Positions 1 to 11,486 of a stretch of DNA of 64,000 nt are shown here, one piece after another. The notes below the pieces were generated by a model. It worked only from the letters and a program-made list of their open reading frames with translations. It ran no database searches and was not told where the DNA came from. Origin of the DNA: Zoroaster sp. YZ-2022 (taxonomy: Eukaryota; Echinodermata; Asteroidea; Forcipulatida; Zoroasteridae); contig CM055830.1 in the NCBI GenBank assembly GCA_029582265.1, positions 36,388,718-36,452,717 on the forward strand, given 5' to 3'. The translations under genes and the position numbers were made by a program. The stretch's first letter is position 1; the number at the start of each line of letters is the position of its first letter.

Positions 1-245
1 TATCCAATGACAATGGATGCAGCCTAATACTCGACCTGCGTAGCTCCTATACTGTATTATACACATTGCCCACTATCCAATGACCATGGATGCAGCCTAA
101 TACTAGACCTGCGTAGGTCCTATACTGTATTGTACACATTGACCACTAACCAATGTCAATGGATGCAGCCTAATACTAGACCTGCGTATACTGTATTGTA
201 CACATTGACCACTAACCAATGTCAATGGATGCAGCCTAACACTTG
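1..245. repeat. 73-bp tandem repeat (left copy of array)
   Basis: About 3.4 units repeat at starts 1, 74, 147 and 213. The period is 73 bp; the last interval is 66 because 7 bases (GGTCCTA) are missing. Each unit contains ATGGATGCAGCCTAATAC and CTATACTGTATTATACAC. The same unit makes the larger array at 61765-62737, and a single relic unit lies around 1975-2330. Confidence 0.9.
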
Positions 246-957
246 ACCTAAAATTATGGGATTTGTATATGTGCAAACAATTCACCTCAATTAAATGGAG
301 GCGATTACCAAGATTATATAACCAAAATTCATCATGTGAAATTATTCCGTCGGAAGAGCTTTCATATTAGACAATACTGGAAAGCAAATTTTACTAAAAC
401 ATTTTGTCGAACATATTGTCGAACATTTTGTCGAACATTTCCCGTTAATAAAGTTTCCCAATTTCAGCAAAGTGTCAACCAAAAAAATGAGATGAAATAT
501 TAAATTTGAATTAAATATTGTAGCGAAACATGCATTTTGGCGCGCTTGGCTGACCATTTTGGAGTGGCTGGTTCTCGTACGGCGGTCCATTGTACCGTGC
601 GCGTGGTGTACTGGCTGGTACCCCCAGCCAGTGCGTGTGCGCGAGCACATGGGATTTAAATGCTTGGCCCATGTGTTCGCCATCTTTCTGCTTGAGGCTG
701 GCGTAGAGTAAAGGTCGCGCTTTTCTGCTTGTTAATTGCCAGCGTGGGATAATGATCGGTGTGTGCCAAGTTGTCTTTAATTTGTAGCTGAACAGCAGGC
801 ACGGGAGTTTGGATTGGGAGGACAGCTAGAAGAGGCCACTGGGTGAATGCACTTTGAGCCGAGATTATTTTTGAATATTTCCGTAGATAATAAAGTTGTC
901 GATACAATCGAATAGAATTTCATCAATAATAATGAACAACCCTGACTTTATTTCGAG

Positions 958-1047
958 AGTGTGCGCTATCCTTTGAGAATGGTGTGCTCAATGATCAGAC
1001 ATGTCAGTGTGATTGTTACGGCGGCTGGAGTGGTAATGTATGCGCAG
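958..1047 (+). CDS. EGF-like domain exon of the EGF-FReD gene
   Basis: This is a 90-nt exon with an acceptor-like GAG before it and a GTACGT donor after it. It is phase 1 at both ends (a symmetrical 1-1 exon, typical of shuffled extracellular modules). It reads (E)CALSFENGVLNDQTCQCDC, then YGGWSGNVCA, an EGF-like pattern with the C-x-C-x(4)-G-W-x(4)-C core. The expected second cysteine is Phe here (TTT), whereas the duplicate at 63487-63578 has TGT. The terminal G joins the AT of the exon at 4412 to make Asp, so the exon is phase-compatible with the fibrinogen domain downstream. The EGF family is extracellular and disulfide-bonded; loss of one Cys would disrupt a disulfide unless it is an allelic or sequencing error. 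Upstream exons, including any signal peptide, are outside the window. Confidence 0.72.
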
Positions 1048-1223
1048 GTACGTACAAACTGTGTGACATACACTGCAAAAACTGGGAGAGTCAAAACTAC
1101 TCAAGTGGTGTAGGCTGTTCGCTCAATATGAACACCATGGAAGAATAACGTTGATATCACTGAAATAGAATCTCATACATAATTTAAACCAATAATAATG
1201 TACCACCTTGACTTTACTTCCAG

Positions 1224-1278
1224 AGTGTGGGCTATCCTGTGAGAATAATGGTGTGCTCAATGGTCAGACATGTCAGTA
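1224..1278 (+). pseudogene. Broken second EGF-like exon
   Basis: After a TTCCAG acceptor the sequence reads (E)CGLSCENNGVLNGQTCQ, like the exon at 958 but with both early cysteines. The second half (Cys4-Cys6, the GGWSG segment and the donor) is missing: the sequence jumps from TGTCAGT into what is intron sequence after the first exon (GTACAAACT, then ACTGGGAGAG and CGCTCAATATGAACACC). The intron match shows this is a tandem exon duplication that later lost about 40 bp including its splice donor. It is probably not spliced into the mRNA. A matching copy is at about 63778. Confidence 0.65.
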
Positions 1279-1399
1279 TGTACAAACTATGGGATACTGG
1301 TATGCACTGTACAAACTGGGAGAGACATCAGTTCGCTCAATATGAACACCACTGAATACAGTTAACATGCATCACTGGTGTTATTTGACCAAGGAACAT

Positions 1400-1559
1400 T
1401 TAAAGAGAAAATATCGTCACGATCAGAACGGACATTCCACAGGGCATGGAATCGGTGTCCAAGTTTAAGATGAAGACAGTGGTATTATTTTCAGTCATTG
1501 CGTTAATCTAAAACTAGCACTCCGATTCCATGCCCTGTTGATCGTGACGATCCTCTTAA
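1400..1559. mobile_element. Foldback MITE, TTAA-flanked family (copy A)
   Basis: Inverted arms begin ATATCGTCACGATCAGA and end TGATCGTGACGATCCTC. Both arms contain the GGGCATGGAATCGG / CCGATTCCATGCCC pair. TTAA is present at both edges. The middle is shorter than in the copies at 18100 and 20957. It is repeated at the right window edge (63960-64000), which lies in the segmental duplicate. Confidence 0.8.
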
Positions 1560-2011
1560 ACTATGTCACATTTACATATCACATTAAAACCAAAGAACAC
1601 CAATTGTTTTCCATATTGTCTAACTGTTACCCTGACAAATTATTCCTCCTAAAGGGCTTTCATTTTGGAGAAAATGTCTAAAATCGCCACTTTGTCCAAC
1701 AGTTTCTCAGTTTCAGATTTGCGGCAATCAAATGAGCTGAAACAGTGAATATTTCTTCACACATTTCATAATCCTCAATGTATGATTCTATTATAATCAA
1801 AATCACATCATACAAATCAGAAGAAAAAAAATTAATCATTTGATATATAGGATCAAAATTTTATTTCGTGAACTTGCAAAGAAGTTTCACATACTCACTC
1901 AGAGTAAACTGCACACACAAACAAATAAATATTTCAAATCGACAAATATTTGACGGAAAGACATGTTCAAAACACATGTAATAGATGTAGCATAATACTT
2001 AACAGAAGTAG
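1560..2011. other. AT-rich non-coding stretch
   Basis: I see no exon here. It ends in the left half of a diverged single 73-bp repeat unit (from about 1975), which is interrupted at 2021 by a small transposon. Confidence 0.6.
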
Positions 2012-2020
2012 GTCCTATAC

Positions 2021-2279
2021 ACTGATCTCTATATGATCTCTGATCTCTGGATAGGAGATCGCGCCGATTGGCTGAAGCTCGTTGTTTGCCATCTTTGTTC
2101 CCAAGAAAGAATGCGCATGCGTGACGGCCGGACAGGTTTACTGCTACCCGACTGACGACAATGCCGAGTGCTGCTGAACCAGTTGTTGTTATTGTCTGTA
2201 TGCTAACATGACATTTAACTCTTGACATTTTGGGGGAACTAACTTGGCGCCCATCTTCTATCCAGTTAGTATAGAGAGT
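2021..2279. mobile_element. MITE with 9-bp target duplication (MULE-like)
   Basis: The element is flanked by GTCCTATAC at 2012-2020 and 2280-2288. The interrupted sequence is a relic 73-bp repeat unit, so the empty site is known from the array at 1-245 (CCTATACTGTATTATACAC). The ends are imperfect inverted repeats sharing CTCTATA, CTGGATAG(A/G)AGAT and GCGCC. A 9-bp duplication is typical of Mutator-like elements. There is no transposase; the open frame at 1899-2228 on minus simply crosses it. Confidence 0.65.
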
Positions 2280-2846
2280 GTCCTATACTGTATTATACAC
2301 AATGCTGAGTATCTAATGAGAATGGAGGCTTGCTAGATCGCTTCATATGGTCACTGACAAAAATTAGAAAGGCATGGCCTGTTTCATTGAGTGACAAAAT
2401 GGTTAGACATTCATTACAGATGTAATACGAGTCCCCTCTAAATTTCATCAAAATAAGTGACTCGTATTGTCAAAGGAAAAATCACATCGTTTTCAGAACA
2501 TAATTCATGAAGGATAATGTTAAGGGATAAGGTACATAATTGAGAAATATGTTTTTAAGAAAGAAGAAATTGTTAATGAAAAATAAATAATTTAATAACA
2601 AAAACCAATAAAATCCAATAAAATGTATCAACCTTCCATTGCTATCTTACGAAAAAAAATTGCATGCGGCATACGGAGTGTTACATGCAGTTTACCGTAC
2701 CGAGAAGGTGAGAACTAGTTTTATCCTGACTGAGAGTCAGCAGAGAGTAATCCAAACTTGTCACATAGGACTCTTTGAATAGTGCCCACTCATAATTGTC
2801 CATTGACAAACTGCACATTAAATATAATGTGAAGCTTTATTTGCAG

Positions 2847-3000
2847 TTAAAGGGACAATATCGTCACGATCAAAGCAGACTTTCAACAGGGCATGGAATC
2901 GGTGTCCTAGTTTAAGATGAACACAGTGACTGAAAATGACTAGATAATTTTTACAACAGTAACGGTAATATTACCTTCATGTGGGGTATTATTTTCAGTC
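2847..3000. mobile_element. Foldback MITE (copy B), right arm missing
   Basis: TTAA is followed by AGGGACAATATCGTCACG and the full left arm through GTGGGGTATTATTTTCAGTC. The sequence then leaves the family consensus, so the right inverted arm is deleted. Confidence 0.75.
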
Positions 3001-3273
3001 TAGACTTTATTTGTTGTTATTTTATCATTTGATATGAATAAAAACAATTGTAAGTTTGTTTTGTGTCTTGAGTAGATTTTTTTATTTTAATTAAATTAAA
3101 ACAAAATTGTTCAAAATTTTACACGACGCGAGAAGGCGCTGACGTACACCTGGGCAGGGAGCCTTACCCTGGCGGCATGGTCTGGTGCCCAGAGGCGGAA
3201 CGGGTACCAGTCTAACCATGAGTGCGTGGAGTTGTCACATGTGCTGTACATAATATACAATCACTTCCAACTA

Positions 3274-3465
3274 CACTGTAAAAAAAAAACTGTAAAATTA
3301 CAAGATTTGTTTCCTTTAAAATCACAGCTTGACACCGTACTTACTATTGATAAACAATACGCCGTTTATTTACGTATTTGTTAATATTTAACTGTAAATT
3401 TATATTGTCAAGCCGTAATTTTACAGGAAAAAATCTTGTAATTTTACAGGATTTTTTTCAGTGCA
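3274..3465. mobile_element. Palindromic MITE with CACTG(T/A)AAAAA ends
   Basis: The left end reads CACTGTAAAAAAAAAACTG then TAAAATTACAAGATT. The reverse complement of the right end reads CACTGAAAAAAATCCTG then TAAAATTACAAGATT. The arms of about 60 bp also share (T)CACAGCTTGAC / ACGGCTTGAC. A left TA is present; the right flank is not a clean TA. It abuts the SINE fragment that follows. Terminal CACTG-type ends are common in TA-targeting DNA elements. Confidence 0.75.
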
Positions 3466-3469
3466 GATT

Positions 3470-3590
3470 CCCTAAGAGAACACCCGCCCGAGTCGCCTGT
3501 GAAGTTTTTTTCCACAGACACTCGGAAAGCACTGAGTATACAGTGCTATACACACGTCGGTGTAGGGCAAAATTAAATCAATTAACCCAT
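3470..3590 (+). mobile_element. SINE body fragment
   Basis: It contains CACAGACACTCGGAAAGCAC, TGAGTATACAGTGCTA and CACACGTCGG then GGGCAAAATTAAATC, matching the body of the tRNA-derived SINEs at 56317-56482 (minus) and 56573-56754 (plus). The tRNA-like head is absent. The open frame across it (3378-3635) is not a gene. Confidence 0.65.
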
Positions 3591-3599
3591 TATTGTTGG

Positions 3600-4411
3600 T
3601 CATCATTGTTGGCCATTATTCATTGTTGCTACTAAAACAGCCATGAACTTCTATCAACGTGTGTACACACGACCTTTGTAACAAACAAGTCATGTACATG
3701 CAAGCACTGATCACCACCAGCCCGGCCACGCCGGCGGTATCTTGTAACACAGCGCACACCTCCATTGAATCGGAACATACCAACGGATAACCGCATGGGT
3801 TATTTCTGCAATAAAAATACGTTACGGCATTTAGAACTTTAAAAAAAGAGACTGCTAAAAAGAGACATTAAAACTTCGTGAAACATAATAAAGCATGACA
3901 CAGAGTGCCACGTAAATATGGGCTAGTGCTAAAATCTCTCAAGTGTAACGTCACAGATTTTATGTTAATAAGAAGGAATGGGAGGCGCCCCCTAAAATTT
4001 TTAATTTAATGTATTAATTGTACAAACGGACGCAGAAAAATAGGCATACTTGATTGTACAAACAGAAAATATATTCTCCAAACAATATTGTTTACACTGT
4101 TAAAACGGTCTATTTCATAGACCCTTTAAAGTACTTATTTTCATTTCCTAAAGTAAATTAGAAATTTTCCGATTAGAATGAAAAATGTAGAAAAATTGCC
4201 GAATAGGGAAAACGGCGGATACATGTTTAACCACTTAGTCTTGTAGGATTGTGGAAAGTAAAATCATAGAATGTTGCTGTATCGGGACCAATCATGGTGC
4301 GGTAATTACAATTCTTACAACATGTTTAACCTCTTCACCATCCGAGTCCCTATATCCATTCATAAATAAATGCACTTACTAGTAATATATCTTATTATTA
4401 TCTGTCATTAG
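3600..4411. other. Intron sequence of the EGF-FReD gene
   Basis: AT-rich DNA with no further repeat or exon that I can support, up to the ATTAG acceptor at 4411. Confidence 0.5.
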
Positions 4412-4554
4412 ATTACAAACATGAAGACTGTCAGTCCTACTATGAAGCTGGTAACAAAGTGAGTGGTGTTTACACCATCTATCCTCTACCTGACGTGTAT
4501 CCAGACGGATTGAAGGTCTACTGTTATATGTCATCATACAGAATTGGCTTGATC
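4412..4554 (+). CDS. Fibrinogen-related domain, exon 1
   Basis: The acceptor CATTAG and donor GTAAGT are clear. The exon is 143 nt, starting in phase 1 and ending in phase 0. Product: (D)YKHEDCQSYYEAGNK, then VSGVYTIYPLPDVYPDG and LKVYCYMSS. This is the N-terminal FReD pattern DC-x(n)-G-x-x-SGVYTI-P and VYC-M, with the two cysteines that normally form the first disulfide. It is followed by a 6.9-kb intron containing a MITE, the LINE and its microsatellite tail. The usual GGGWTVIQRR stretch is not seen: the exon ends YRIGLI and the next begins SREDGS, so the Trp-containing motif is missing or on an exon I cannot see. FReD proteins are secreted, often Ca2+-dependent recognition lectins; that role is inferred from the family. 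Confidence 0.85.
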
Positions 4555-4718
4555 GTAAGTTCACTTTTGTCTACCATTACCACACACAGATTGAATCCCA
4601 ACATGGGACTAGTGAAATCAAAGGCGGTGGAGGTGGAGGAGATGAATGAGAATAAGGAGCGATGAGTGGACTCAATGAAGCCTTATATTGCCCGGTCCCA
4701 ATGATCTTAAAGGTTTAC

Positions 4719-4976
<258 letters not shown>

Positions 4977-5107
4977 GTAGCGCGCACATATCCACCCTGC
5001 TGGGCGCTCAAGGCGCGGAAACAAAGAACAAACATGAATACAAACAATATACAATGATAGCATAGGGGGAAAAATTATGTACTGAGATACATGTACCTAC
5101 AATGCAA

Positions 5108-5758
5108 TTACAAATATACATCATCTTTGAAGAATTGTGACATAATATGAGTTTTAAGCATCGACTTAAATCTAGTTATGCCATGACAAGATTTGAGTTT
5201 AGTTGGAAGATGATTCCAGAGTCTCGGAGCCGCGACAGAAAAAGACCTATCACCCCAGTTCCGTTTTGAAGTTGGTTCCTTTAGGAGTGACATGTTGCTG
5301 GAGCGCAAATTGCGTGATGGAGTGTAGACCTTAAGCAGTTCAGAAATATAAATTGGAGCAATGTTATTAAAAGATTTGTGATCAATTAGCATAAGTTTAA
5401 AAACAACTCTCTGTGAAACTGGAAGCCAGTGCAGTTCTTTCAAGATTGGCGTGATATGGCATGACTTTCTGGACAAAGTCACAACACGAGCTGCTGTGTT
5501 TTGTATGTGCTGAAGACGAGATATTTGATTCTGCGGGAGACCGTAGAGGAGAGCATTCCCGTTATCGAGCCGTGATGTGACAAACGCATGTATAATTTGT
5601 TCAGCAGCACTTTTATTGAAGTATTTCCTTATTCGGCTAATATTTCTGATATGAAATGATGTAATAAACGGAAGAGAAACTTTAGACAATTGCTGACGTG
5701 ATCCAAATAGAACAAATTCTGTTGTTTCATCGTTCAATTTCAGGAAGTTTTGTCTCAT
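5108..5758 (-). pseudogene. LINE RT thumb/C-terminal region (copy 1)
   Basis: The frame reads QNFLKLNDETTEFVLFGS, then RLDNGNALLYGLPQNQIS, RLQHIQNTAARVVTLS, LKELHWLPVSQRVVFKL and PRLWNHLPTKLKS, the usual CR1/L2 tail with its LHWLP and W-N-x-LP motifs. It ends TFK-type FKSMLKTHIMSQFF. Relative to copy 2 it lacks the segment with NLGVIFG (between LSKVSLPF and FHIRNIS), about 105 nt, in frame. Confidence 0.82.
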
Positions 5759-5855
5759 CCAACTTCGAATCTCTTGAATACATTTCTCCAGTGTTGTAAT
5801 GCAGGAATCAGCAGGTTCTTGAGAAGATTTAAAAGTAATGTAAAGCTGCGTGTCA

Positions 5856-6460
5856 TCAGCGTAGACATGAGTAATTTAAATTATACTTCAAAATGATATC
5901 ACGAATTGGAAAGGTATAAACAGTAAACCACTGTGGGCCGAGCACGCAGCCTTGGGGTACAGAATAGTCAAGAATAACAGGTTCGGAGATAGCGTTACCA
6001 ATACAAACATGCTGAGGCCTATTTAAAAGGTAGGACCTACACCAATCCAGGGCTGTGTCATGTATTCCAAAATGATATTGAAGGCGGGAGAGAAGGATTT
6101 TGTGATCGACCGTGTCAAAAGCGGTGCTTAAGTCTAACAAAACTAATGCAGTGATTTTTCCATCATCTATGGCAGATAAAATGTCATTGTTGACGCGGAG
6201 AAGAGCAATTTCCGTTCCATGAAATGATTTATAGGCTGACTGAAATGTGTCCGACAGGTTATTAGCACGAACACGGTCAGAGATCCGTGATGAAACAACT
6301 CGCTCGATTGTTTTTCCAAGGTACTTTAAATTCGCTACTGGTCGGTAATTCTTGAAAACTTCCTTGTCCAAATTAGGTTTCTTCAGGAGTGGTTTAACAT
6401 GAGCAACCTTCTGGCTATCAGGGAAACAACCGGCAGAAAGAGATCTATTTACAATAATTG
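5856..6460 (-). pseudogene. LINE reverse transcriptase core (copy 1)
   Basis: RT motifs are visible in order: [48 protein letters not shown] (motif A, catalytic Asp), and PQGCVLGP (motif B). Motif C is read only after a one-base shift near 5870: the frame here ends LNYSCLR-stop, while the shifted frame gives [12 protein letters not shown]. Copy 2 has the uninterrupted spacing in this place (ACCATGTCTACGC on minus). The element therefore could not make a full RT without frame correction. It was a reverse transcriptase of target-primed reverse transcription. Confidence 0.85.
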
Positions 6461-6467
6461 TGATATA

Positions 6468-6735
6468 CACTCACTGGCCATAAGTATTGCAATATTGAAA
6501 TTCACACCAAAGTTCAGTTTGGAGAACTGTGTTACAATAATTTATTTTATTTACACTACTTAAGACTTCTTGAAAGTGCCTGTGTTTTGAAGTCAATGTT
6601 CTTTTTTACTGTTCTTGCTCGGAAACAAAGTCCTTAAATACTTTGTCGGGTAACCACGTGACCTGATAATTGCGGCCATCCGTCTCGGCAATGTCTCGTA
6701 CAAATTGATGTTGCAATACTTTTGGCCAGTTAGTG
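6468..6735. mobile_element. Tc1/mariner-type MITE inserted in the LINE
   Basis: It is 268 bp with TA at both edges (6466-6467 and 6736-6737). Inverted ends are CACTCACTGGCCATAAGTAT and the reverse complement of the right end, CACTAACTGGCCAAAAGTAT, both followed by TGCAA. LINE copy 2 has the uninterrupted site at 48881-48895 (GTGATATGTAGCAAACAC). Its own short frame (6606-6732 minus) fuses artificially to LINE protein. Confidence 0.88.
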
Positions 6736-7749
6736 TACTTAGCAAACACATCAATATTTTGTTTTATTAGCGAAGTTGCTACTGGATCAAGTTCACATGA
6801 TTTTGATGGCGATTTCATGATGAATTTCTTGATCTCCGTAACACGAGTAGGATCAAACATAGACAGTCTACATCGTGGGTCCTTGCGTGACGGTGTTTGT
6901 GATAGAATGGCAGGTACTGGGGAAAAGAACGACGGATATTCTAAATTGTTGTGACAAAACAGTTTGAAAAAGCATTTGCGAGGTCCTGATCGGAGTGTGT
7001 AGATGGAAGCACTGGAGTTTCGGGTTTATTAAGCAGTTTTTCAACAATGTTAAAGAGTTTTTTTCTGATCGCCAGAGCTCTCTTCCACAAGAGATGAGTA
7101 GTGAGTTATTTTTGCCTGGTTAATCATGTTCTTCACAATATCACGTTGGTTACAGTATTCTTGCTGATGTACTCCAAGTTTCCCATTGTCACGCCATTTT
7201 CGCTCAAGTTGACGGCGGATTTTCCTTGCAGCACGAATATCATGATTGAACCAGGGGGATTCAGATTGTAGTTTAAAAGTTCTAGTTTTTTGCGGAGCAT
7301 GATCGTCCAAGATGTTACGGACAGTAAATTCAAATTTGAGATTCAATATCATGACATAAATCTTTAATATTTACATTTTCCAGTGGCGAGTATTTACAGA
7401 AATGGTAGGTACGGGAGGTTTTTTAAGGTTCGTATATACCATGATTGCATAATGATCAGATAATCGAGATGAGAGGTGAAGTATTTTCACGCGTTATCAT
7501 GAGGTCAAGACAGTGACCATATCGATGAGTGGGTGCTGTGATGTGCAACACGACCGAATTCTGTCGGTGACGTGCACAACAATTCTTGCTGTTGAAAACA
7601 CACAGCAAAAACAATCCGCATTTTCTCCCATTAAGAATGTTTTTGAGAAACAAAATACCAAGATGAGTGTTTCAACATCTTAATTATCAATCTACCACAA
7701 TAAGATTTGTATTTCAGCAAACTTCATGGGATTCCTAACCTATTTGACA

Positions 7750-7791
7750 TTGTTCTTATCATGGCACCCATGAGGGTGTGTTTGTTTATTC
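7750..7791. repeat. Short direct duplication, left copy
   Basis: TGTTCTTATCATGGCACCCA and TGAGGGTGTGTTTGTTTATT recur nearly exactly at 8379-8424, 0.63 kb downstream in the same orientation. Both are followed some distance later by GTGATTGTAATGATTCTA-like words, so a longer diverged duplication is possible. Confidence 0.6.
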
Positions 7792-8101
7792 CAATATGAT
7801 TACAGTGATTCTATACGGACAAGATAATTATATAAAATTGAAAATATGGATCCATTTTTCCATTAAAAATTACTCCCCCCCCCCAAAAAAAAAAAAAAAA
7901 AGCTTGCGCCCCCACCCCCATACCCAGCTTTTTGGGGTGGCGCTGCCCATTTTACGTATTTGATTTGAATAATTATTTTATATGTACAAATAATACAAGT
8001 GGAGTTAGTTAGAACAGTCTCTGGCAAAAACCTCAGACTACAACATTGATATTGGCATGACGTCATCTGCAGAACGATCAGGGAATTGAGGCAGACTGAT
8101 T

Positions 8102-8292
8102 AATGGGGCAATATCTCCACGATCAACAGAGTATAGAATTGGAGTGCCAGTTTCAGATTAATGATGGAAAATACTATCGTTGCTACTGCAAAATGACTTG
8201 GTAATTTTACTGTTTTCATCTTTAACTAGGCCTTAGGACACCGATTCCATGCCCTGTTGAAAGCTACTCTGATCGTGACGATACTGTCGATG
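8102..8292. mobile_element. Foldback MITE (copy C)
   Basis: The left arm is diverged (GGGGCAATATCTCCACGATC). The right arm is well kept (GGACACCGATTCCATGCCC then GATCGTGACGATACTGTC). The centre contains ATCGTTGCTACTGC. Confidence 0.75.
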
Positions 8293-8424
8293 AAGTATAC
8301 AACTTTTGCTGGTGAAAAAGTCACCTTTTCTCCAATTAGAAATATAGCCTATTTGGAAGAAATATAAAATACAAAGATGTTCTTATCATGGCACCCATGA
8401 GGGCGTGTTTGTTTATTCAAATCT

Positions 8425-11400
8425 GGGTGTGGTCATGTCACTACGGGTTAGTCAGCGTCTCAGCGAAGTGATTGTAATGATTCTACGTACAAGAAAATGG
8501 TATTATACCAAAACAAAACAAGACGATGAAAGAAAACAAATAAGGATCAGACGAGTGATCGTTCGTCTTACTTGAATTGTTGGCACTTCTAAATCTAAAA
8601 AGCTATTCCATTAAATAAAACATTCAAATTCAATTTCAATACTATCAATGATGTAAAATTATGTTTACAACAACACACCAAATAAAAGCAATAATGTATA
8701 CTTAACTTATAAGACTATGTAAACAAAGTAAAGACAATAAATATGAAAGACTTTAATTTAATCCCCACCACTTATAACAGGCCAATACAAAGTGGCATAG
8801 TATGTACGCATTGGAGTACAAAGTTTGAAGACAAACCAGGGGAATTCCTCCGCGTGAAAACTATATAGTGATCTCAACATTGCCTTATCACTGGAATAAA
8901 ATTATGTTGGATGATCGTATGGACCATCTCCCTGGACTACAGTGGATGTATAAATACCCCGATCCCACGGGATTAACGCATAATTATGGTCTTGTTAATG
9001 AAATTATTAGAAAAAAAAGCTACGTCACAATAATTCATTAAGTGAAGCGGATATTATGTTAAATAAAATAGTTAAGATTCGGTTTTCGATTGTTACGACA
9101 GATACTTGGCCCTATTTTGGTAAAACGATGTAAGCCAATTTTTTGAGATTTTGAGATAAAAGCCATTCCCACTAAAGTGAGGGCGCTATTTACGATTCTG
9201 AAACTCTGAACATTAGGAAATGAATCGTTTGGAAGATAGACGCTGTATGTTAGCCTAAAAAATACAAAGTTTGTGACTGTAATTTACAAAAACGGTATAT
9301 GTCACACTTACATTTATTGGGAAAGTTGAAATAAGGTAAAGTGTTGTATCCCTGACATACACCACTGTAGCAAATTAATCAAAACTTTTTTCAGTGATTA
9401 GATACGGAACAAAACAGATACATTCACGATACCATATTCCAAAATAAAATGGCAGTTATTCAAACTTTTAAACCCATTTTTATCGAAATGGCATTTTTTA
9501 CCAAAATAAGACCGTACTGCTTTTTTAATAATACTTCATGGGTAAGGTTGGGTAAATTTGAGATATCATCGAGTGAATCGTATCTTACAATAAGGCAATG
9601 TTCATCGTCTCGAAACCTCTTCATTTATAAAAGTACATTGGCTATACAGAGAAGAAATCATAAAAGGTGAACGTCATCCATCATATAGTTTGAAACATTC
9701 GGATTCTATAATAAATTATGAAATAATTATGAAATAATTCTTACAATATTTCCGAATATTTCTTTAATGTTAAAATATTTTGGATTTTTTCCTCGAAAAT
9801 CCACAATCTTGGGAGAAAGTATTTGAACATTTTAAAACATGGTAGTCCAAACGTAAACATAAAGTGCGGGTATACCAAGTATTTACGCTAGAGGACGGGG
9901 CGGGAAAACACGTTCCGTACAATAAGCCAAAATTGGACAATTAATTGACATAAAACCTTTACACTTTCTGAAATTAAAATCTATAAGTTATCACTTAAGC
10001 AGCATCCGAACACTTAATACAAACCAGGGCCGTTATGTATTAAGGATATTTTGGGGTGAATCCTCAAATAAGACCACTGCATATTTTGATAACGAATTTA
10101 AGATATAATTTACTATATTTTATTTGGTTGTAAATCCATTTGATTTGACTAATCCTACTAAATGACAAGTCCAATACACATTATAGTGAATGGTGTACTT
10201 GGAAAGTAAACAAATGTAATTTGGGGGTAGTATGCGAACCCCCCACCCACCTACCCAATACAGTTATGCCACCAGTATATGGGGCGATCCGGGCTACCTA
10301 TTCCTAACTTCTTGTCTGAATTTAAGGACCAGTTGGGTAGTGGTCTTTCAAAATATTGGGTTTTGGACATCAGAACATCACTGTAGAGAAGTCCAAATAA
10401 AAGGTGTTTGAACTATATCTGTATAAACTGTAAGACTAAATGATCTGTCAGAATAAGAAAAAAATAAATAGGTAGTCTGAAATAAGCTTTTGGAACAGTG
10501 GGCTGTTGGACTTGTGTAATAACCTACATGCAATAGTGTTTGACAAATTATATTTTATTTAGACAATTGTCAGACCATAATGGGCATGATCAAACTATTG
10601 ACTATAAACGCTATACAATTACCAATAATTATAAGGTTTTGGGTCACATGCTATCAGAGGGAGTAGGGCGTGTTGTGGCGCGAACACGGAGGGAACATGA
10701 CATTTACAGTGCCAAATGTAACTTACTCGTGAGTAGTAAACTTGCATAAATAGCTTGTACAAACCATCATTCAATCATTTTTGAACAAAATTTGTTACTT
10801 TTTATATTATTGAATCTTTGATGTTATGGTATCAATATCCATACCAGGATATTACCCAGTATTACCCAGTATTACCCAGCGTTGCCCAGTGTTGCCCAGC
10901 GTTGCCCGGGTTATCCCAGTATTTACCGTCATCCTGAACAATATATTTCGCACGCAAAATGCCAACCCTTATTGTACGCCGCTGATCCAAGGTTAGGCTT
11001 AATAAGATCGTATTTTGTTTATTTGATTTTGAAAGATGAGATGTATAGTTCACATCTCAGTTCAATATGAAATCAAATCAATCAAGTAGAGATCCACACA
11101 ACCCAATTCATTTCATGTGTGTGTTTATTTAAATAACAATGACAATAAGGAAATAACATTAAATCAGTGGAGAATCCAGAGGTATGATCCTGTGCCTTCA
11201 CTCAAAATAGGAAGATGGGAAAAGAAAGAGAAGGACAGAAAAAAATAAATATGCACAATATTGATGTTTGTAACGGAGCCGGCTGGGACACACAAAGTAC
11301 TCCTCATGGTTGAAATAGTATAGTGAAAAGGAAAAGTCTTACATTTCAGACTCCCCCCCCCCCCACCACCATTACGGATCCGTCGCTGATTAATAATGTT

Positions 11401-11486
11401 GATGTGCTGAAGTGGCTCAAATACATTGAGTTCTCTATTGACAGTTTGTTCAATATTACTGACTTATAACACTATAGCTAATACAG
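8425..11486. other. FReD intron, no further gene seen
   Basis: AT-rich intron sequence. The only structured part is a 10-bp minisatellite at 10851-10920 (CCCAGTATTA / CCCAGCGTTG units). Short open frames at 9449, 10540, 10862 and 10882 show no recognisable protein features. Confidence 0.55.
10851..10920. repeat. 10-bp minisatellite
   Basis: About seven units alternate between CCCAGTATTA, CCCAGCGTTG and CCCAGTGTTG. Confidence 0.8.

Noticed and set aside
1899..2228. 109-codon minus frame
   Set aside because: It spans the 9-bp-duplication MITE and flanking non-coding DNA.
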